A stretch of DNA of 64,000 bases from Deinandra increscens subsp. villosa (taxonomy: Eukaryota; Streptophyta; Magnoliopsida; Asterales; Asteraceae), in the NCBI GenBank assembly GCA_039602395.1, contig JBCNJP010000027.1, positions 34,233,841 through 34,297,840 of the forward strand, in the 5' to 3' direction. A program made the translations under genes and the position numbers. This document shows positions 44,522 through 56,210 of the stretch, piece after piece. Below the pieces are notes generated by a model that made no database searches, was not told the origin of the DNA, and saw only the letters and a program-made list of their open reading frames with translations. Within the stretch, counting starts at the first letter, position 1; each line of letters begins with the position of its first letter.

Positions 44522-47500
44522 ATGGAGCTTTCCTCTAATTTCTCCGGTAACGGCGACATCCCCTTCGTTTCTCTCTTCTTAGCCCTAATCGCGACTCTCC
44601 TCTGTTGTTTTTTCTCACTCTTACCCTTCCGATTGCTCAAATTCTCACAATCAGATAATAAAACCACGGCTTGTAATTGTAATTGTGCGTGTTCTAATTG
44701 TAAGGGAGGAGGTTCTGATTCTACTATGGCTGTTACGGCGACGGCGAGGGTGATGAACGGTGGTGGCGGAGGACATGTGCCGGTGGTGGAGATGGAGCGG
44801 CAGCAGGTGATAGGTGCGTCGATGATGGAACAATTAGTGCCGGAAATCACCACACATGCGTTGAGTTACTTGGATTATCCTAGTCTTTGTAGGCTGTCGA
44901 TGACCAATTCTTCCATGAGGAGGGCTGCTAATGATGATAATGCTTGGAAGGCCCTATATCATAAGGTTGTTCTTCTTCCAAATTTCCCCTCAAAACTATC
45001 ATATATTCTTGTAATATGCTGTGTATCATTTCAAATTTTCAATCACTATTGTTTGTTCTTGCCGATTATATGTATGCTATCCTTGTGATCTAACACATGT
45101 CCTTTAGTAATATGGAACTTTTTGCATCTTCATTGGTGTCATTTACTAACAGGATTTGGATTAACAAAAAAACTTGATCTCGATTTCTTGTATGGTTTTT
45201 TTACTGAAATTTTGTTGATGATTTGTAGCTAGTTATGCCAAAAACAACATGAAGTTTAATAAGTTTCAGGTGTGGTACAACAATTAAGAGCTCTGGTTAT
45301 TAAGAGTACAGACTGTATAGTAGACATATAAGACTAAATTAGGGTGTAGATAACTAGATATTTGGTGCTGAATATAAGCTGAAATTCTTATGTTGGTTAA
45401 ACTGTTAAGTTAGCTGTTGATAGTGTTTGATTAGTATGTGTAGATTGCTAGTCATGTATTGCTGTATAAAAAATCATTTTGCCATGTTTGTTAGTTCTAT
45501 AATTTTTGTGCATTTACTACACCCTTTGGTGTTCTTTAGGTGTCAGTCTGTCAATTCACTAGAATTGTAACCTTAGTTTAAAAGAAGCACATTAGGTGTG
45601 CCTAGGCTCTATGAGACATTCTTTTTGAACCACATCTAGTAGTTTAAGGCGAGGCCATCTGATAAAAAGCTGTGAGGCACTAACTCATCAGAGCCCTATG
45701 CCCCTATCAGTGTGAGGCCTGCACTACATATCAATTTTTTTTTTGGCATACATATTCTTTGGTGGAAAAGCTAATGGATCAGTTTAAGTGGCTTTTAAAT
45801 GGGCCTTTTAGTCTGCTTTTGTTGTATTTTAACTAAAGAAAATACCAAAACGTGAAGGAAAAAAAGGCGACGGTCCAGATGTCGAAGTTGCATCATCTTC
45901 TTTCTCATCTTAAACGGTCAAATAAAAAACTAATGCATTCTATCATACAAGTGACATGGCACCTGGAAGTTTAACTAATGTTCCATCTTTTTCTTATGGG
46001 TCACATAAGCAGGTTCTGTTTCATATAGACAAATATGTCTTAATCTGATTAGTGTTCTTCACTTTTTTTTTTTGTTTACATCATGTATTTAAATGATTAG
46101 TTTTCAGGATTTTTGCAATTTAGCCTGTGTGTCTATGCTTTGTTTAGGATTGTAAATATTCATCAATGTATGAAAAATGTCACATAGAGGCAGTTTATAA
46201 GTATTTTATGAATACTGGGTGCCTTAAGTGCATGATGCAAGTTCCCCTGCTTTCATCTCACATCTCAAATTTTGGCTTTTGGGACCCTAAGCGCTTTGGA
46301 GTGTCTTGCATAAGTGGAGCAAACTACGTACAGAGATGTACTATACATTGAAATTTAAATTGCATATCTTATGTGTAGTTATCACTGCATGACGAAGCAT
46401 TGACTCATTGAGGCTGTCATCCAAAATATTCAGAATGAAATATGAATGTATAATTGAAGTTTTATACAGTTATTGAACTGCTTAAGATGAATCTGTAAAC
46501 ATATAACTGAGAAGGAAACTATACACTAACCAAACCTCTTAATTAAATGGAGTATTGCTTAAGATGAATCTGTAAACATATAACTGAGAAGGAAACTATA
46601 CACTAACCAAACCTCTTAATTAAATGGAGTATTTGACACCTAGCAGATCGATTTGTTGGTTATATACATATATCTAATTGCAAGGTTCTATTGTTTTCAG
46701 AAAAGTATTTTCTCATGCTAGTCACTTAGAAAATGCAGTTTATGGCTTAAGATATGCTTTTGGGGGCTATGCTTGTATAATCCAAGTGCACCATGCATGT
46801 ATATGTTTCTATAATTGTAGGCAGCACTTGGTGTAGCATAATGGAGGAATATACGTAACTTAGAGTTCATGATATCTTTGTGAATTGTTTGTATGTTTCT
46901 AGAAATTGGAGGCATGAATTGCTAAGATATCACATAGCATTTTTTTGCTAACATGTCATACTGGTATTGATGGAAGTAAACATTTTTTGTGTGTGTGGAT
47001 CTTTAGCGTTGTTTAAGGTTGGTTGCAAATTCGGGACAACACTTCTTATTGCTTGCTTTTGATTGTAAATGCCTTGTTTTTGTATATCGTTTTTAAAATT
47101 TTGCATTTCATTTCTTTAAATGTTCTAGATTGTAAAGGTTTAGGCTCATGAAAATATTTTTGGCGTGGACTTTGAATTTGGTCCCTGTTTTTTTTTTCTT
47201 CAGGATTTTACTATGGAACAAGATAGTGTAACACCTGCAAATGGGTGGAAGGCCTACTATGCAGCTACTAGAGCAATTGTGAATATCAATCAACATTTTT
47301 TTGATATCATTAGAGAAAGATCGCTTCAAGAGATGGGCCGGCTTTGGCTTAATGCGGATTATGTCAAATGTATTCATGCCTCAGGGGAATTTTTTACTGG
47401 GTGAGCTTCTTATCACACTTTTTACTTCAGTTATTATAGATCTTTTATTATATTGGGAAAACTGCATGAAATAAAATGAAGTTTGCAGTTTTCCCGATTT

Positions 47501-48300
47501 TTGCAACCAGCTTTATATTTTTGAAACCAGTTTACATGTCTTTACCACTTGTGGCGGTGATAGATCTGTTCAACTAGGGTAGCATTTCATTCGCTGATTT
47601 TACAAAAACACTGATATAACATTTTATTGGTTTTAGTGTATGTGTATGCCATGTGGTCATTATAATTTAAAGTATATTTTTTATAAGATCTGTTTTTTTT
47701 GAAGTTATATATCATTTTTTGCATAAGTGCTTTTTTTGTGCACATGTAGCATTTATAATGTGGCGGCTGGCACGACATCAACCAGTGCCACCTAAAAAGT
47801 AAGTTTAGCTAGTTAAAATAAGGTTGGTTGCTAAAATGAGTAATAAATTTGAAGTTCTTTTTTTCTTTTCTCTTTTGTGTGTACATTGTTTCTATTCAAG
47901 TGTTGTGTGGCCTTTTATTTTCAATGCATATGCCCTATGTTGTGGTTCAATTTTGATGTCATATGAGCTGATAATGCTGAGATTTGATAACAAGTGGCAA
48001 GATTATTTGTTTATATGTTGATGATGCAGGTATAACGGCGTTTTAGGGAGCTGGCAGCTGGCTTTGAACTGGGAGCCAGCAGTCAGTTTCCAGATTCGAG
48101 ATGTAAGGTCGAGGGTGCTGCCAGGTGTGGCTTGGGTGACAATGAAGGCCTATGTTGGGATGGAGCACAATGCCACACACCCTATGAGCATGACTAATGT
48201 GTTTGAGCTCCACCATGGTCAGTGGTTCATGGTTCATCATCATAGCTCTGTGATGCTTGCTGACGGTGAGGTGGCTGATCAACCACCTATGCTTGGATGA
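44522..48300 (+). CDS. SKIP8: F-box protein SKIP8
   Basis: SKIP8 is an F-box subunit that binds SKP1/ASK proteins to form an SCF ubiquitin ligase; its target is unknown. Three exons, 44522-44965, 47204-47400 and 48030-48300, join in phase and give 303 aa. Residues ~15-37 form a hydrophobic helix (VSLFLALIATLLCCFFSLLP), so membrane anchoring is likely. A Cys-rich segment (TACNCNCACSNCKGG) follows. The F-box core is VPEITTHALSYLDYPSLCRL. The C-terminal half, from WKAYYAATRAIVNINQHFF to FELHHGQWFMVHHHSSVML, is the SnoaL-like domain found in this family. The first intron is 2.2 kb and holds a 77-bp tandem duplication at 46480-46633. Confidence 0.95.
46480..46633. repeat. Perfect 77-bp tandem duplication in SKIP8 intron 1
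   Basis: The 77-bp unit GCTTAAGATGAATCTGTAAA... to TGGAGTATT occurs at 46480-46556 and again, without a visible mismatch, at 46557-46633. Perfect identity in intron DNA suggests a recent duplication or an assembly duplication. Confidence 0.95.
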
Positions 48301-49072
48301 CCAAGAGTCTTCTTTTATTTGAGTTTTAGATGATGCTTTTTAAGAAAGCACGTAAAGAAAAAGGAAATTGGTACAGTTGGGTTTAACTAGGATTGCAGGA
48401 ATCTTGAATATATTGTTGGTTTTTTTTTTTTTTACTTTCATACTTTGGATATGATGATCGATCGATCGTATATGATGAATCTTTGTTTTTGCCTATTGAC
48501 ATCCTTGTGGCCACATTTTTCCTATGGGACAGGACATGTTTATAAAAGCTTACTTTACCTTTGGTTTTACCCCCCAGCGGAACTGTTTCATCGCCAGCAA
48601 ACTCAAACGACTCGTCAATAAACTAGTGGAAGCTTGTTTCTACTGCACCACTTGTTAAACAAAGATATTCACAGTCCGGTATGGCAGGCAGAGGATGGCT
48701 TTTATAAAAAATCTAGATTGAAATACGGAGCCATTGTTATGGGAAAAGGTAAACTGGCCGGATTGTTGAGTATTGATGATTTGGCGGTTCGATTTATACG
48801 AAGCTGTTAAAAAATGAAATCCATATATTTGAAACTGATCATCAACTGATTTGTTTCAGTTTGAACAGTTGAGTCGGTAATATTCACTGGATTTGACACC
48901 GTAGAAATCTTTTATATGGTCAATGATTTACACACGCACACACCCTCAGGTCATATATGTATTGGCCAGTGAGGGGCATGATAGGTCCTCTGATCACTAC
49001 TGTAACTATGTAAAAGGTTAAATTTCTTTTGTTTATTTTCATTCCATCAATCACACTACTACATGCTACTGT
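48301..49072. other. SKIP8 3' region and spacer
   Basis: The 3' untranslated region covers the first few hundred bases, with a T-rich run at 48417-48433 and a short GATC repeat near 48458. After 48550 there is no supported feature. Confidence 0.4.
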
Positions 49073-52000
49073 AAGAATTTCATATATACCCCTATAAACT
49101 CGATAAATATTATATATACCCAAACAAAACTTAAAATATTATATATACCCAATTTAAATAAATTTTTAGTTTTTATAACCATTTTACCCCTAATCTATAT
49201 ATAATCTTAAATTGAATATATACTCATACAGACCACACTAAAAAATCACCATGAACATCATACAATCAACAATAGTCTATTTAAAAAAAGTTTCGGTTTC
49301 TTGTCTAGAGTTAAAACTTATAGATTTTGAATTTATAATGAGTATTTTATGAACAAAAAAGAACTCTAACTATTTATAAAAGTAGTGATTGATAAATTGA
49401 TCTTGGAGGAGCAATCTGGGTTTCTGGCTAACCGAAGTATCCTTGACGCCCCTTTGATTTTAAATGAAACTTTGACGTGGCTGAAAAGTTCTAAGTTAAG
49501 CGTTTTTATTTAAAAAATTGATATCGAGAAGGCATATAATTCATTAAGTTGGAGTTTTTTAGATGATGTGTTGAGCCAAATGTGTTTCCCACCTAGATGG
49601 AGAAAATAGATTGAAGGGATTTTGGTTCAAAGCAAGGCGTCGGTTCTAGTTAACTGGTGCCCCACGGCGGAGTTTCAATACTTTCGGGGGCTTCGACAGG
49701 GTGACCCATTATCCCCCTTCTTATTTATTATTGCTATGGAAGCTTTGTCAGTGATGAGCTGATGATTAAGAAGGCTAAGTATTTGGGCTTATATCATGGT
49801 ATCTCATTACCTAATGGTGGGCCTAATCTCAGTCATTTTCTCTATACCGATGATATTGTTTTTATTGGTAAAGGCGAGTTATCTACGGTTAAAAATATTG
49901 TTCGTATTTTAAGAGGTTTCCACCTCGCCTCAGGTCTTCGGGTCAACTTAGACAAGAGTTTCTTATATTGTATAAGGTTGGAGGCTCATGTCAGTCAGCT
50001 TATGGTTAACGCCATTAATTGTAAGTTGGGTAATTTTCCTTTCAAGTACTTGGGATTCCAGGTCGGGGCCAACTTGAACCTCTAAAAAAATTAGAAACCG
50101 GTGATTGACGTGTTTGAAAGTAGACTTTCTCTATGGAAAGCTAATTTGCTTTCTATGGGGGGAAGACTGACCCTTATTAAATCGGTTTTGGACTCGCTTC
50201 CATCATACTACTTTACTCTCTACCGTGCACCGAATAATGTGTTAAATAAGTTGGAGAAATTGAGACATGACTTTCTTTGGGGTGGTCATGAAGGGAAAAC
50301 CAAGGTGTGTTGGGTATCTTGGGAGAGGTTCACGACCTCTAAAGAATTTGGGGGTCTTGGTTTGGGCAAGCTCAAGGAGATTAACATGGGTTTCTTGTAC
50401 GATGGTGGTGGCGTTTCAAAGTGGAGAAATGTAGGATTTGGAATAACTTGATATGGGCTCTTCATAGTAATCATCGTTCTTGGTCTTTCATTCCGGTTAG
50501 CCCTAAAGTTTCAGGTGTTTGGAGAAAACATTGGTAAAATCGATATTGACTTGCAATGTGTTAACATCTTTATTAGTAATTTTATTGTTGGGGTTATTAG
50601 CAAAGGGAACAATATTTTATTTTGGAAAGATTGTTGGGCTACTAATAATTCTTTTGCTCACTTGTTTCCATCTTTATTTAGAATTATCAAAGAAAAGAAC
50701 TCCTCTGTTTCAGATTATACCATAAATTATGACTCACAGATTAATTGTCATCTTGATTGGAAACGTCAACCGATGACTGAAAAAGAAATCAGGGAGCTTT
50801 CAAGTATGATGGGGCTGCTAAATTCTGTTTCTCTTTCAAATATGGATGATGGATGGAAGTGGACTCTTTCGGATGATAGCGATTTCTCTGTCAAATCCTT
50901 TAAGAAGAGATATAATCGCCAACTAATTCAAGTCCCGAACTACCCGTATCAATGGAACAATTGGGTTCCGATAAAAGTTAATGTGTTTTGTTGGCGTTTG
51001 GAAATGAACCGGATTCCGACCATGGACGCTTTAATCAAAAGAAAGATCGTCGTTGATGACGACGCACGTAAAATTTGTGGCGATCATGAGGAGACGTTGA
51101 TCATCTTTTCATGGGCTGCTGTTTTGCTACCGGGGTTTGGGATTTGGTGGCAGGGTGGTGTAATATTCCTAGTCTAATCATGTTTTCGATCCGTGACTGT
51201 TTAAAGATGCCTGTCATTTCGCCCGGTAGTAAGAGGAAGCGAATGGTCATCCATGCTATCATTCGTGTGACTATTTGGAGTATTTGGAGGTCTAGGAACG
51301 AAAAGTGTTTCAACAACGAAAGGATTAACGTGGACGTTGTGGTGGACAAAATCAAGACCTTGGGTTATCTTTGGATCTCGCAACAGATGGGTGGTCATAA
51401 GATTACTTGGAGTCAATGGTGTAGTTTTGATTTTGATTGACGCTTGTCAGATTCTTTTATTGTATGAGGTTTTAGATTCTTGCTAGCCCCTTTCTCTTAA
51501 TAAAATTTGCCGTTCAAAAAAATTTTTATAAGCTTATAAATACCTTTCTTATTTCATTTCTAGTTCCAAACGTTCTATTATTCAGCTACATAAAAACTCA
51601 TGTTCTATTAATATGGTACATTCGAGTTAATTTAAATGTATGAGGTTTAATTTGCATTTTTAAGTTTTTAAAGAAAATAAATGACTTAAACTTAGATTAC
51701 TAGAACTTTTTTGGTCTATTATTACTTTCTTCACGTACTAAAAGTGAATTAATGATTTCTTTATAGCTCGAAGGTTTCTTATTTTCTCGTTCGAGAAATA
51801 TTGTTTGCATCTCATGATCACTTACATTATGTTTGAATTTGTTTTTAATCAATTTTTAAGGTTTTGCGAAAAATATATTGTTGGGTAAATATAAAATTTG
51901 AAGGTTAAAAGTGGGTATATATGATATTTTATAGTTATAGACAAATAAGGGTAATTTTGTCATTTGTTATTAATAAAATGAGTAAATATGATATTTATAC

Positions 52001-52095
52001 TAGTTTATAAGGGTATATATGATATTTTAAGTTTTAGTTAGGTATATATGATATTTTAAAAGTTTATAAGGGTATATATGAAATTCTCCCTTATT
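49073..52095. mobile_element. Foldback element split by a LINE insertion
   Basis: The left end (49075-49150) reads AGAATTTCATATATACCC and then repeats ATATTATATATACCCA. The right end (51885-52095) reads GGGTATATATGATATTTTA three times and finishes GGGTATATATGAAATTCTCC, the reverse complement. The two arms are about 300 and 570 bp. The LINE (49380-51527) lies between them, so a palindromic element was probably present first. No target-site duplication is obvious. Confidence 0.6.
49380..51527 (+). pseudogene. LINE (L1-type) reverse transcriptase relic, 5'-truncated
   Basis: Reading from 49383, VVIDKLILEEQSGFLANRSI, then a region with several stops in which LRQGDPLSPFLFIIAMEAL is still visible (49690-49750), then LSHFLYTDDIVFIGKGE. 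This is the catalytic motif of plant LINE reverse transcriptase, with YTDD in place of the common YADD. NLDKS, PFKYLGFQVG and the segment WKANLLSMGGRLTLIKSVL follow. The zinc-finger-like zf-RVT domain is at 50940-51100 (WVPIKVNVFCWRLEMNRIP). The copy ends AATAAAATTTGCCGTTC and a short A run at about 51527. Stops near 50085, 50449 and 51177 make it inactive. The endonuclease is missing. Confidence 0.9.
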
Positions 52096-52415
52096 TTTTA
52101 AATACAAAATCATTCACATGAAACTTCATTACATACCTTTATAGTTATCACTCGACCGCTTGTGTGGTTGTTTACGTAACACTTTTTACTTTTATCACCA
52201 TCGTTGTTTATAAATCTTTACAGACACTCTTAAGAGCATTAAAGTGATAAATATAAAATTAAAATAAAAAACAAGGATTTTTTTTAAACGGCTAAACTAT
52301 TACAAACTCCTATTCTAAACCCCATAAATCACCAAAAAACAAGGAATTGATTATGACAAAAATGATAGTGTACCCTTAATATTAAAATTAAAATGATTAT
52401 ACTTGGACAAAAAGG
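52096..52415. other. AT-rich spacer
   Basis: No gene or paired terminus is visible between the foldback element and the TAGGGGTGTAA terminus at 52416. Confidence 0.4.
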
Positions 52416-52615
52416 TAGGGGTGTAAGTGAGCTGATCCGGTCATGAGCTACTTGAGATCGTCCTGATAAAAAACTCAAAACAAGCCGAGCTCGAGCTTTG
52501 AAATAGAACCCGTTTAATAAACAAGCTCGAGCCCGAGCTTTACATATCGAGTTCGAGCCGGCTCGCGAGCCTTAACAAGCTTTTATTTATGTAAATAATA
52601 TGTATTATTTTCTAT

Positions 52616-53833
52616 ATAATTAAAGGAAAATTGGCATCATTTAATCCCATGTTTTCACTATTGGCAAATAATAATCCATCTTTTCACTTTGGCAACTGGC
52701 AGTCCCATGTTGTCATGTATTTTTTTTTAACGGTCCCTCCGTTAGAAAAACTTAACGGTGTTAAGTTTTTGCTGACGTGGATGGTGACGTGGCTTTTTTT
52801 TTTAAAAAAATTTCCTTAATTTATCCAGTCATCGCCCCAATCATCACTCCACCACCCCCACTGCCAACAACAACCACCTGTTGTCTTCTCCGGCCACCAC
52901 CATCATCATCTCCGCCCACCACTATTACTTCATCATCATCATCAAAATTCACATGTGCATTGTTCTTTATCACTTTGTGAGAAGAGTAAACCATAGTGAT
53001 TGTAATGGATTTGAGTAAATTAAAATTCACATGTGCTCTGTTCTTTATCAAGTCACTGGTTTCCGATCAGACCCCCGCCCAATCTTCTTGTTTGACGAAT
53101 TCGGTTTCACACACAACGAAAGACATGATTTTACACATTTTGGGATGGATTTCATGGCTTAAATTGATGACATTCATACTGTTTGACCTTTTCGAGTCAA
53201 ACTTCTCGTACTTTGATTAGAAAATTGGACTTCAATCGGATTGTTTGAGTGTTTTTGTTTGATTCCAGAAGATTGAGCTTATCAACACGAATATATTGCA
53301 GGTTTCGAAATTGATTTTGATGATGATTTGATCAAATTCGAAAATCACAGAAGGGTGTTCATCGTCGTTGTTCTTCGCGAGTTCATCAATGGTGGATCTC
53401 CTGTTACCCATGATTTGGATCTCAATTTGATATGAACAGACTCGGTTTGATCATACGGTTCTATTGATGCAATCATATTTATGCTTCGTTCACTTTTGAT
53501 CAAAATCAAATTCTGGTGGTGGTGTCGTCGGAGGTGGTGGAGTGGTGGTGGTGTCGTCGGAGGTGGTGGTTGGGTGATGGTGGTGGTGGTGGTGTGGTGG
53601 TGGTGAGGTGACTAGGATGATGACTGGATAAATTAAGAAAAAAAAATTAAAACAAAGCCACGTCACCAGCCACATCAGCAAAAACTTAACACCGTTAAGT
53701 TTTTTAACGGAGGGACCGTTAAAAACAAATACACGACAACATGGGACTGTCAGTTGCCAAAGTGAAAAGTTGGATTATTATTTGCCAATAGTGAAAACAT
53801 GGGATTAAATGATGCCAATTTTCCATAATTAAA
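52616..53833. mobile_element. Mutator-like element (MULE) with ~220-bp TIRs and 9-bp duplication
   Basis: The element is 52625-53824, exactly 1200 bp. It starts GGAAAATTGGCATCATTTAA and ends with the exact complement. The inverted repeats run for about 220 bp with more than 90 percent identity by eye. ATAATTAAA occurs perfectly on both sides (52616-52624 and 53825-53833), the 9-bp duplication typical of Mutator-like elements. The interior has no MURA transposase. It holds CCACCA/TGGTGG-rich DNA, a 76-bp-spaced direct repeat (AAATTCACATGTGC at about 52947 and 53022) and DNA of unknown origin at 53040-53450. Confidence 0.95.
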
Positions 53834-54570
53834 CGAGTTGTTTACCATCCCGCGCGTTGCTGCGGGGTTGAATTTGTATGCTGAACGAAAGTTAAAAAGT
53901 TAAGAGGTATAAAACGTAAAAGTCTAAAAGTCTCGTGGTTAAAGTATAAAACTATAAAAGTATACTAAAAACGATAGTAGAAAAGTTAAAAGTTTCGTGG
54001 CCAAAGTAGAAGACAACAAAAGTTCAAGTAAAAAACCTTTAAAAAACGAAAGTTAAAAAGTTAAGAGGTATAAAACATAAAAGTCTAATAGTCTCGTGGT
54101 GAATGTATATAACTATAAAAGTATACTAAGAAATTAAAGTAGAAAAGTTAAAAGTGTAATGGCTAAAGTAGAAGACCACAAAACTTAAAACAAAAAAAAA
54201 ATTAAGTTAGAGGGCAGAAAACGTAAAAGTATGAAACTATGTGGCAAACTATGAAAACCTAAAGTTTACTATTCCGTTAAAGAAAAAACATAGTGTTAAA
54301 GTTTAGGGTAGAAAATGTCAATATGTCAATCTCCGTTAGAAAATAGTGTTAACGTGTAGGGTAGAAAATGTCAATATACCAAACTCCATTAAAGAAAAAA
54401 AAAAGTATTAAAGTTTAGGGTAGAAAATATTAAATACTCAAACTTTTATGGCCAAATTATAAGAAATAAAAAGATTACTATTTAAGTTTCAATTTCATTG
54501 TATATTTATATAATAAATATAATTCTAAATATATACAAATTTAATTATAAAAATATATATAAGAAATAAT
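53834..54570. repeat. AT-rich segment with ~163-bp direct repeats
   Basis: CGAAAGTTAAAAAGTTAAGAG opens two units at about 53885 and 54048, each running through GTCTCGTGG and ACTATAAAAGTATACT. A third, more divergent unit follows near 54205. A separate GTTAAAGTTTAGGGTAGAAAA unit recurs near 54293, 54349 and 54407. The left side has CCCGCGCGTTGCTGCGGGG, a GC-rich hairpin often found in Helitron-like repeats. I cannot define termini, so the class is open. Confidence 0.5.
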
Positions 54571-54903
54571 AATTAATAACAAACGAGCCGAGCCTGAGCC
54601 GCGCTCGAGATTAAATAATTCTTCACGAGCTGAACTCGAACTTCAGAAATAAAGCTCGAATCGAGCCGAACACGAGCTCTAGCTCTTTTAAATTTAAACG
54701 AGCTGAGCTAGACCCTAGACGAGCTCAGGCTTAGCTCAACTCGTTTACACCCCTTTTTAAAAAAAGTATGAGATTTTCCCAAATTAAAACTTTAAAAATA
54801 AAAATAAAAAACAAAGAATTGGTTGGTCTCATTCTCAACCTCTCATCAAGATACGGTTCCTTTTTTGCTCAAATTTCCCAGCTGAGTAAGAAAGACAAGA
54901 GAG

Positions 54904-55421
54904 ATGGCAGCGACAACCCTCTTCTCCGCCCCAATACCACCCCATCGCTATACCCCGTCTAACAAACGGTGGCCCTCCGCCACAACTCCGACGAAATCTC
55001 CACTCCTCCGAGCTTCCTCCTCAACCCCCACCGTCGAAGAAAACGAAGAAGAAATCAGCTCCTCCGCTGAATCAATCCCCATAGGGTAAGAGTACTCCTC
55101 CCCATCTGAATTTCTTGTGATTTTGGGTGATTAATTAATATGTTTTGTTTGTGTTGTAGAGGGGGTTGTAAGGCATGTGGGAAAGCAGAGATGGAGAGTG
55201 GATGTAACGGTGAGGGAAGGATTCAAGGCGGAATTGCAACCTTCCCGGGGTTTGGGTGGTGGCCGATTAAAGCTTACAGGCCTTGCCCTGGTTTAGTCGC
55301 CACCGGTGGTCGCTATCGCCGGAAAGGCCAGAGCATGGATGAAGTTGCCGGCTTTGGAGGTGGTGTCCCCAGAAAACCCGCCGCCACCACCACAGCGGAT
55401 ACTAAAATTCAGTCAAGGTAG
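54904..55421 (+). CDS. Small Cys/Gly-rich protein with probable plastid transit peptide, function unknown
   Basis: Two exons, 54904-55085 and 55160-55421, join in phase and give 147 aa. The first ~50 residues are rich in Ser, Thr, Pro and Arg with few acids (MAATTLFSAPIPPHRYTPSN), like a chloroplast transit peptide. An acidic stretch (VEENEEEI) follows. Exon 2 opens GGCKACGKAEMESGCNGEGR, then IQGGIATFPGFGWWPIKAYR, RPCPGLVATGGRYRRKGQ and SMDEVAGFGGG. The cysteines sit as CxxC, then two further Cys, which may bind a metal; this is inference. The clean splice, promoter spacing and strong composition support a real gene. I recognise it as a conserved plant type but cannot name its function. Confidence 0.8.
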
Positions 55422-55531
55422 CCACCGATTAACCTCAAAATTGAACAAAAATACAAAATGTTTATACTGAAACAGAAGATAAATGGGCAAGCTGCTTCTT
55501 CGCTAACCTTTTTTTTTAATAGTAAAATTAA

Positions 55532-56210
55532 CAAATAAGACGTTTAGGGTGCGTTTGGTTGTGGAAAACATTTTCCAGTTTTTCATTTTCTAGAAAACGA
55601 AATTGGTTTTTCATTTCTAGAAAACACATGGAAATTTTTAAAAACGCGTTCAAAACCAAAAGATGGGTTTTCCATTTCTTGATTCCAATAAAAAGTTCAT
55701 AAAACTTCGAAGTGGAGGAGCTAGGTTCACGATGGAGGAGCTAGAGTTCACGATGGAGAAGATGGAGAAACGACGGAGTGTTTTTTGGGGGAGAAACCTT
55801 ACATTTGAACACTTATGAAATTTGGAAAACGAAAACGGGAAATAGAAAACAAAAAAAAAAGTGTTTTCTAATTTTAGTTTAAAAGTTAGAAAACACAGTT
55901 TTTTGTTTTCCTGGAAAAATTTTCTTGGAAAACTACAATTTGAACGCGTTTTCTGTTTTCCATGTTTTCTTAGAAAACAGGAATGGTAAACAGGGTGTGT
56001 TTTCCAGAACCAAACGCACCCTTAAAAACTATATGCATAATCTCTGGACTCTACTAAGTAGCTACACAATATCAAACGAAAGACATGTTTTCTCATGTTT
56101 AGTCATTTTATCAAATAAGACGTTTAAAAACTATATGCATAATCTTTGGACTCTACTAAGTAGCTACACGATATCCAACGAAAGACATGTTTTCTCATGT
56201 TTAGTCATTT
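55532..56210. repeat. Tandem duplication of ~100 bp, one copy split by the MITE
   Basis: Copy 1 is AAATAAGACGTTTA (55533-55546) plus the stretch after the MITE to about 56111. Copy 2 is 56112-56210. Both read AAATAAGACGTTTAAAAACT, then ATGCATAATCT, GGACTCTACTAAGTAGCTAC and TTTTCTCATGTTTAGTC. They differ at only a few bases. Confidence 0.9.
55544..56024. mobile_element. Tourist-type MITE with TTA duplication, 475 bp
   Basis: The element 55547-56021 begins GGGTGCGTTTGGTTGTGG and ends CCAGAACCAAACGCACCC. TTA flanks it on both sides (55544-55546 and 56022-56024). Most of its length is a foldback of GGAAAAC/GTTTTCC and TTTTCTAGAAAAC motifs. It interrupts one copy of a tandem duplication whose second copy (56112-56210) shows the uninterrupted target. 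It begins about 120 bp after the stop codon of the preceding gene and may lie in its 3' region. Confidence 0.95.

Larger units (their letters stand above)
52416..54755. mobile_element. hAT-like element of GAGCTCGAGC type, carrying later insertions
   Basis: The left terminus TAGGGGTGTAAGTGAGCTGA at 52416 is mirrored at the right by CTCGTTTACACCCCT ending about 54754. Both subterminal zones are full of GAGCTCGAGC/GAGCCGAGC motifs in opposite orientation. A convincing 8-bp duplication is not present, so the right end may be damaged. The element was opened by the Mutator-like insertion at 52625-53824 and by AT-rich repeat DNA at 53834-54570. Confidence 0.6.
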
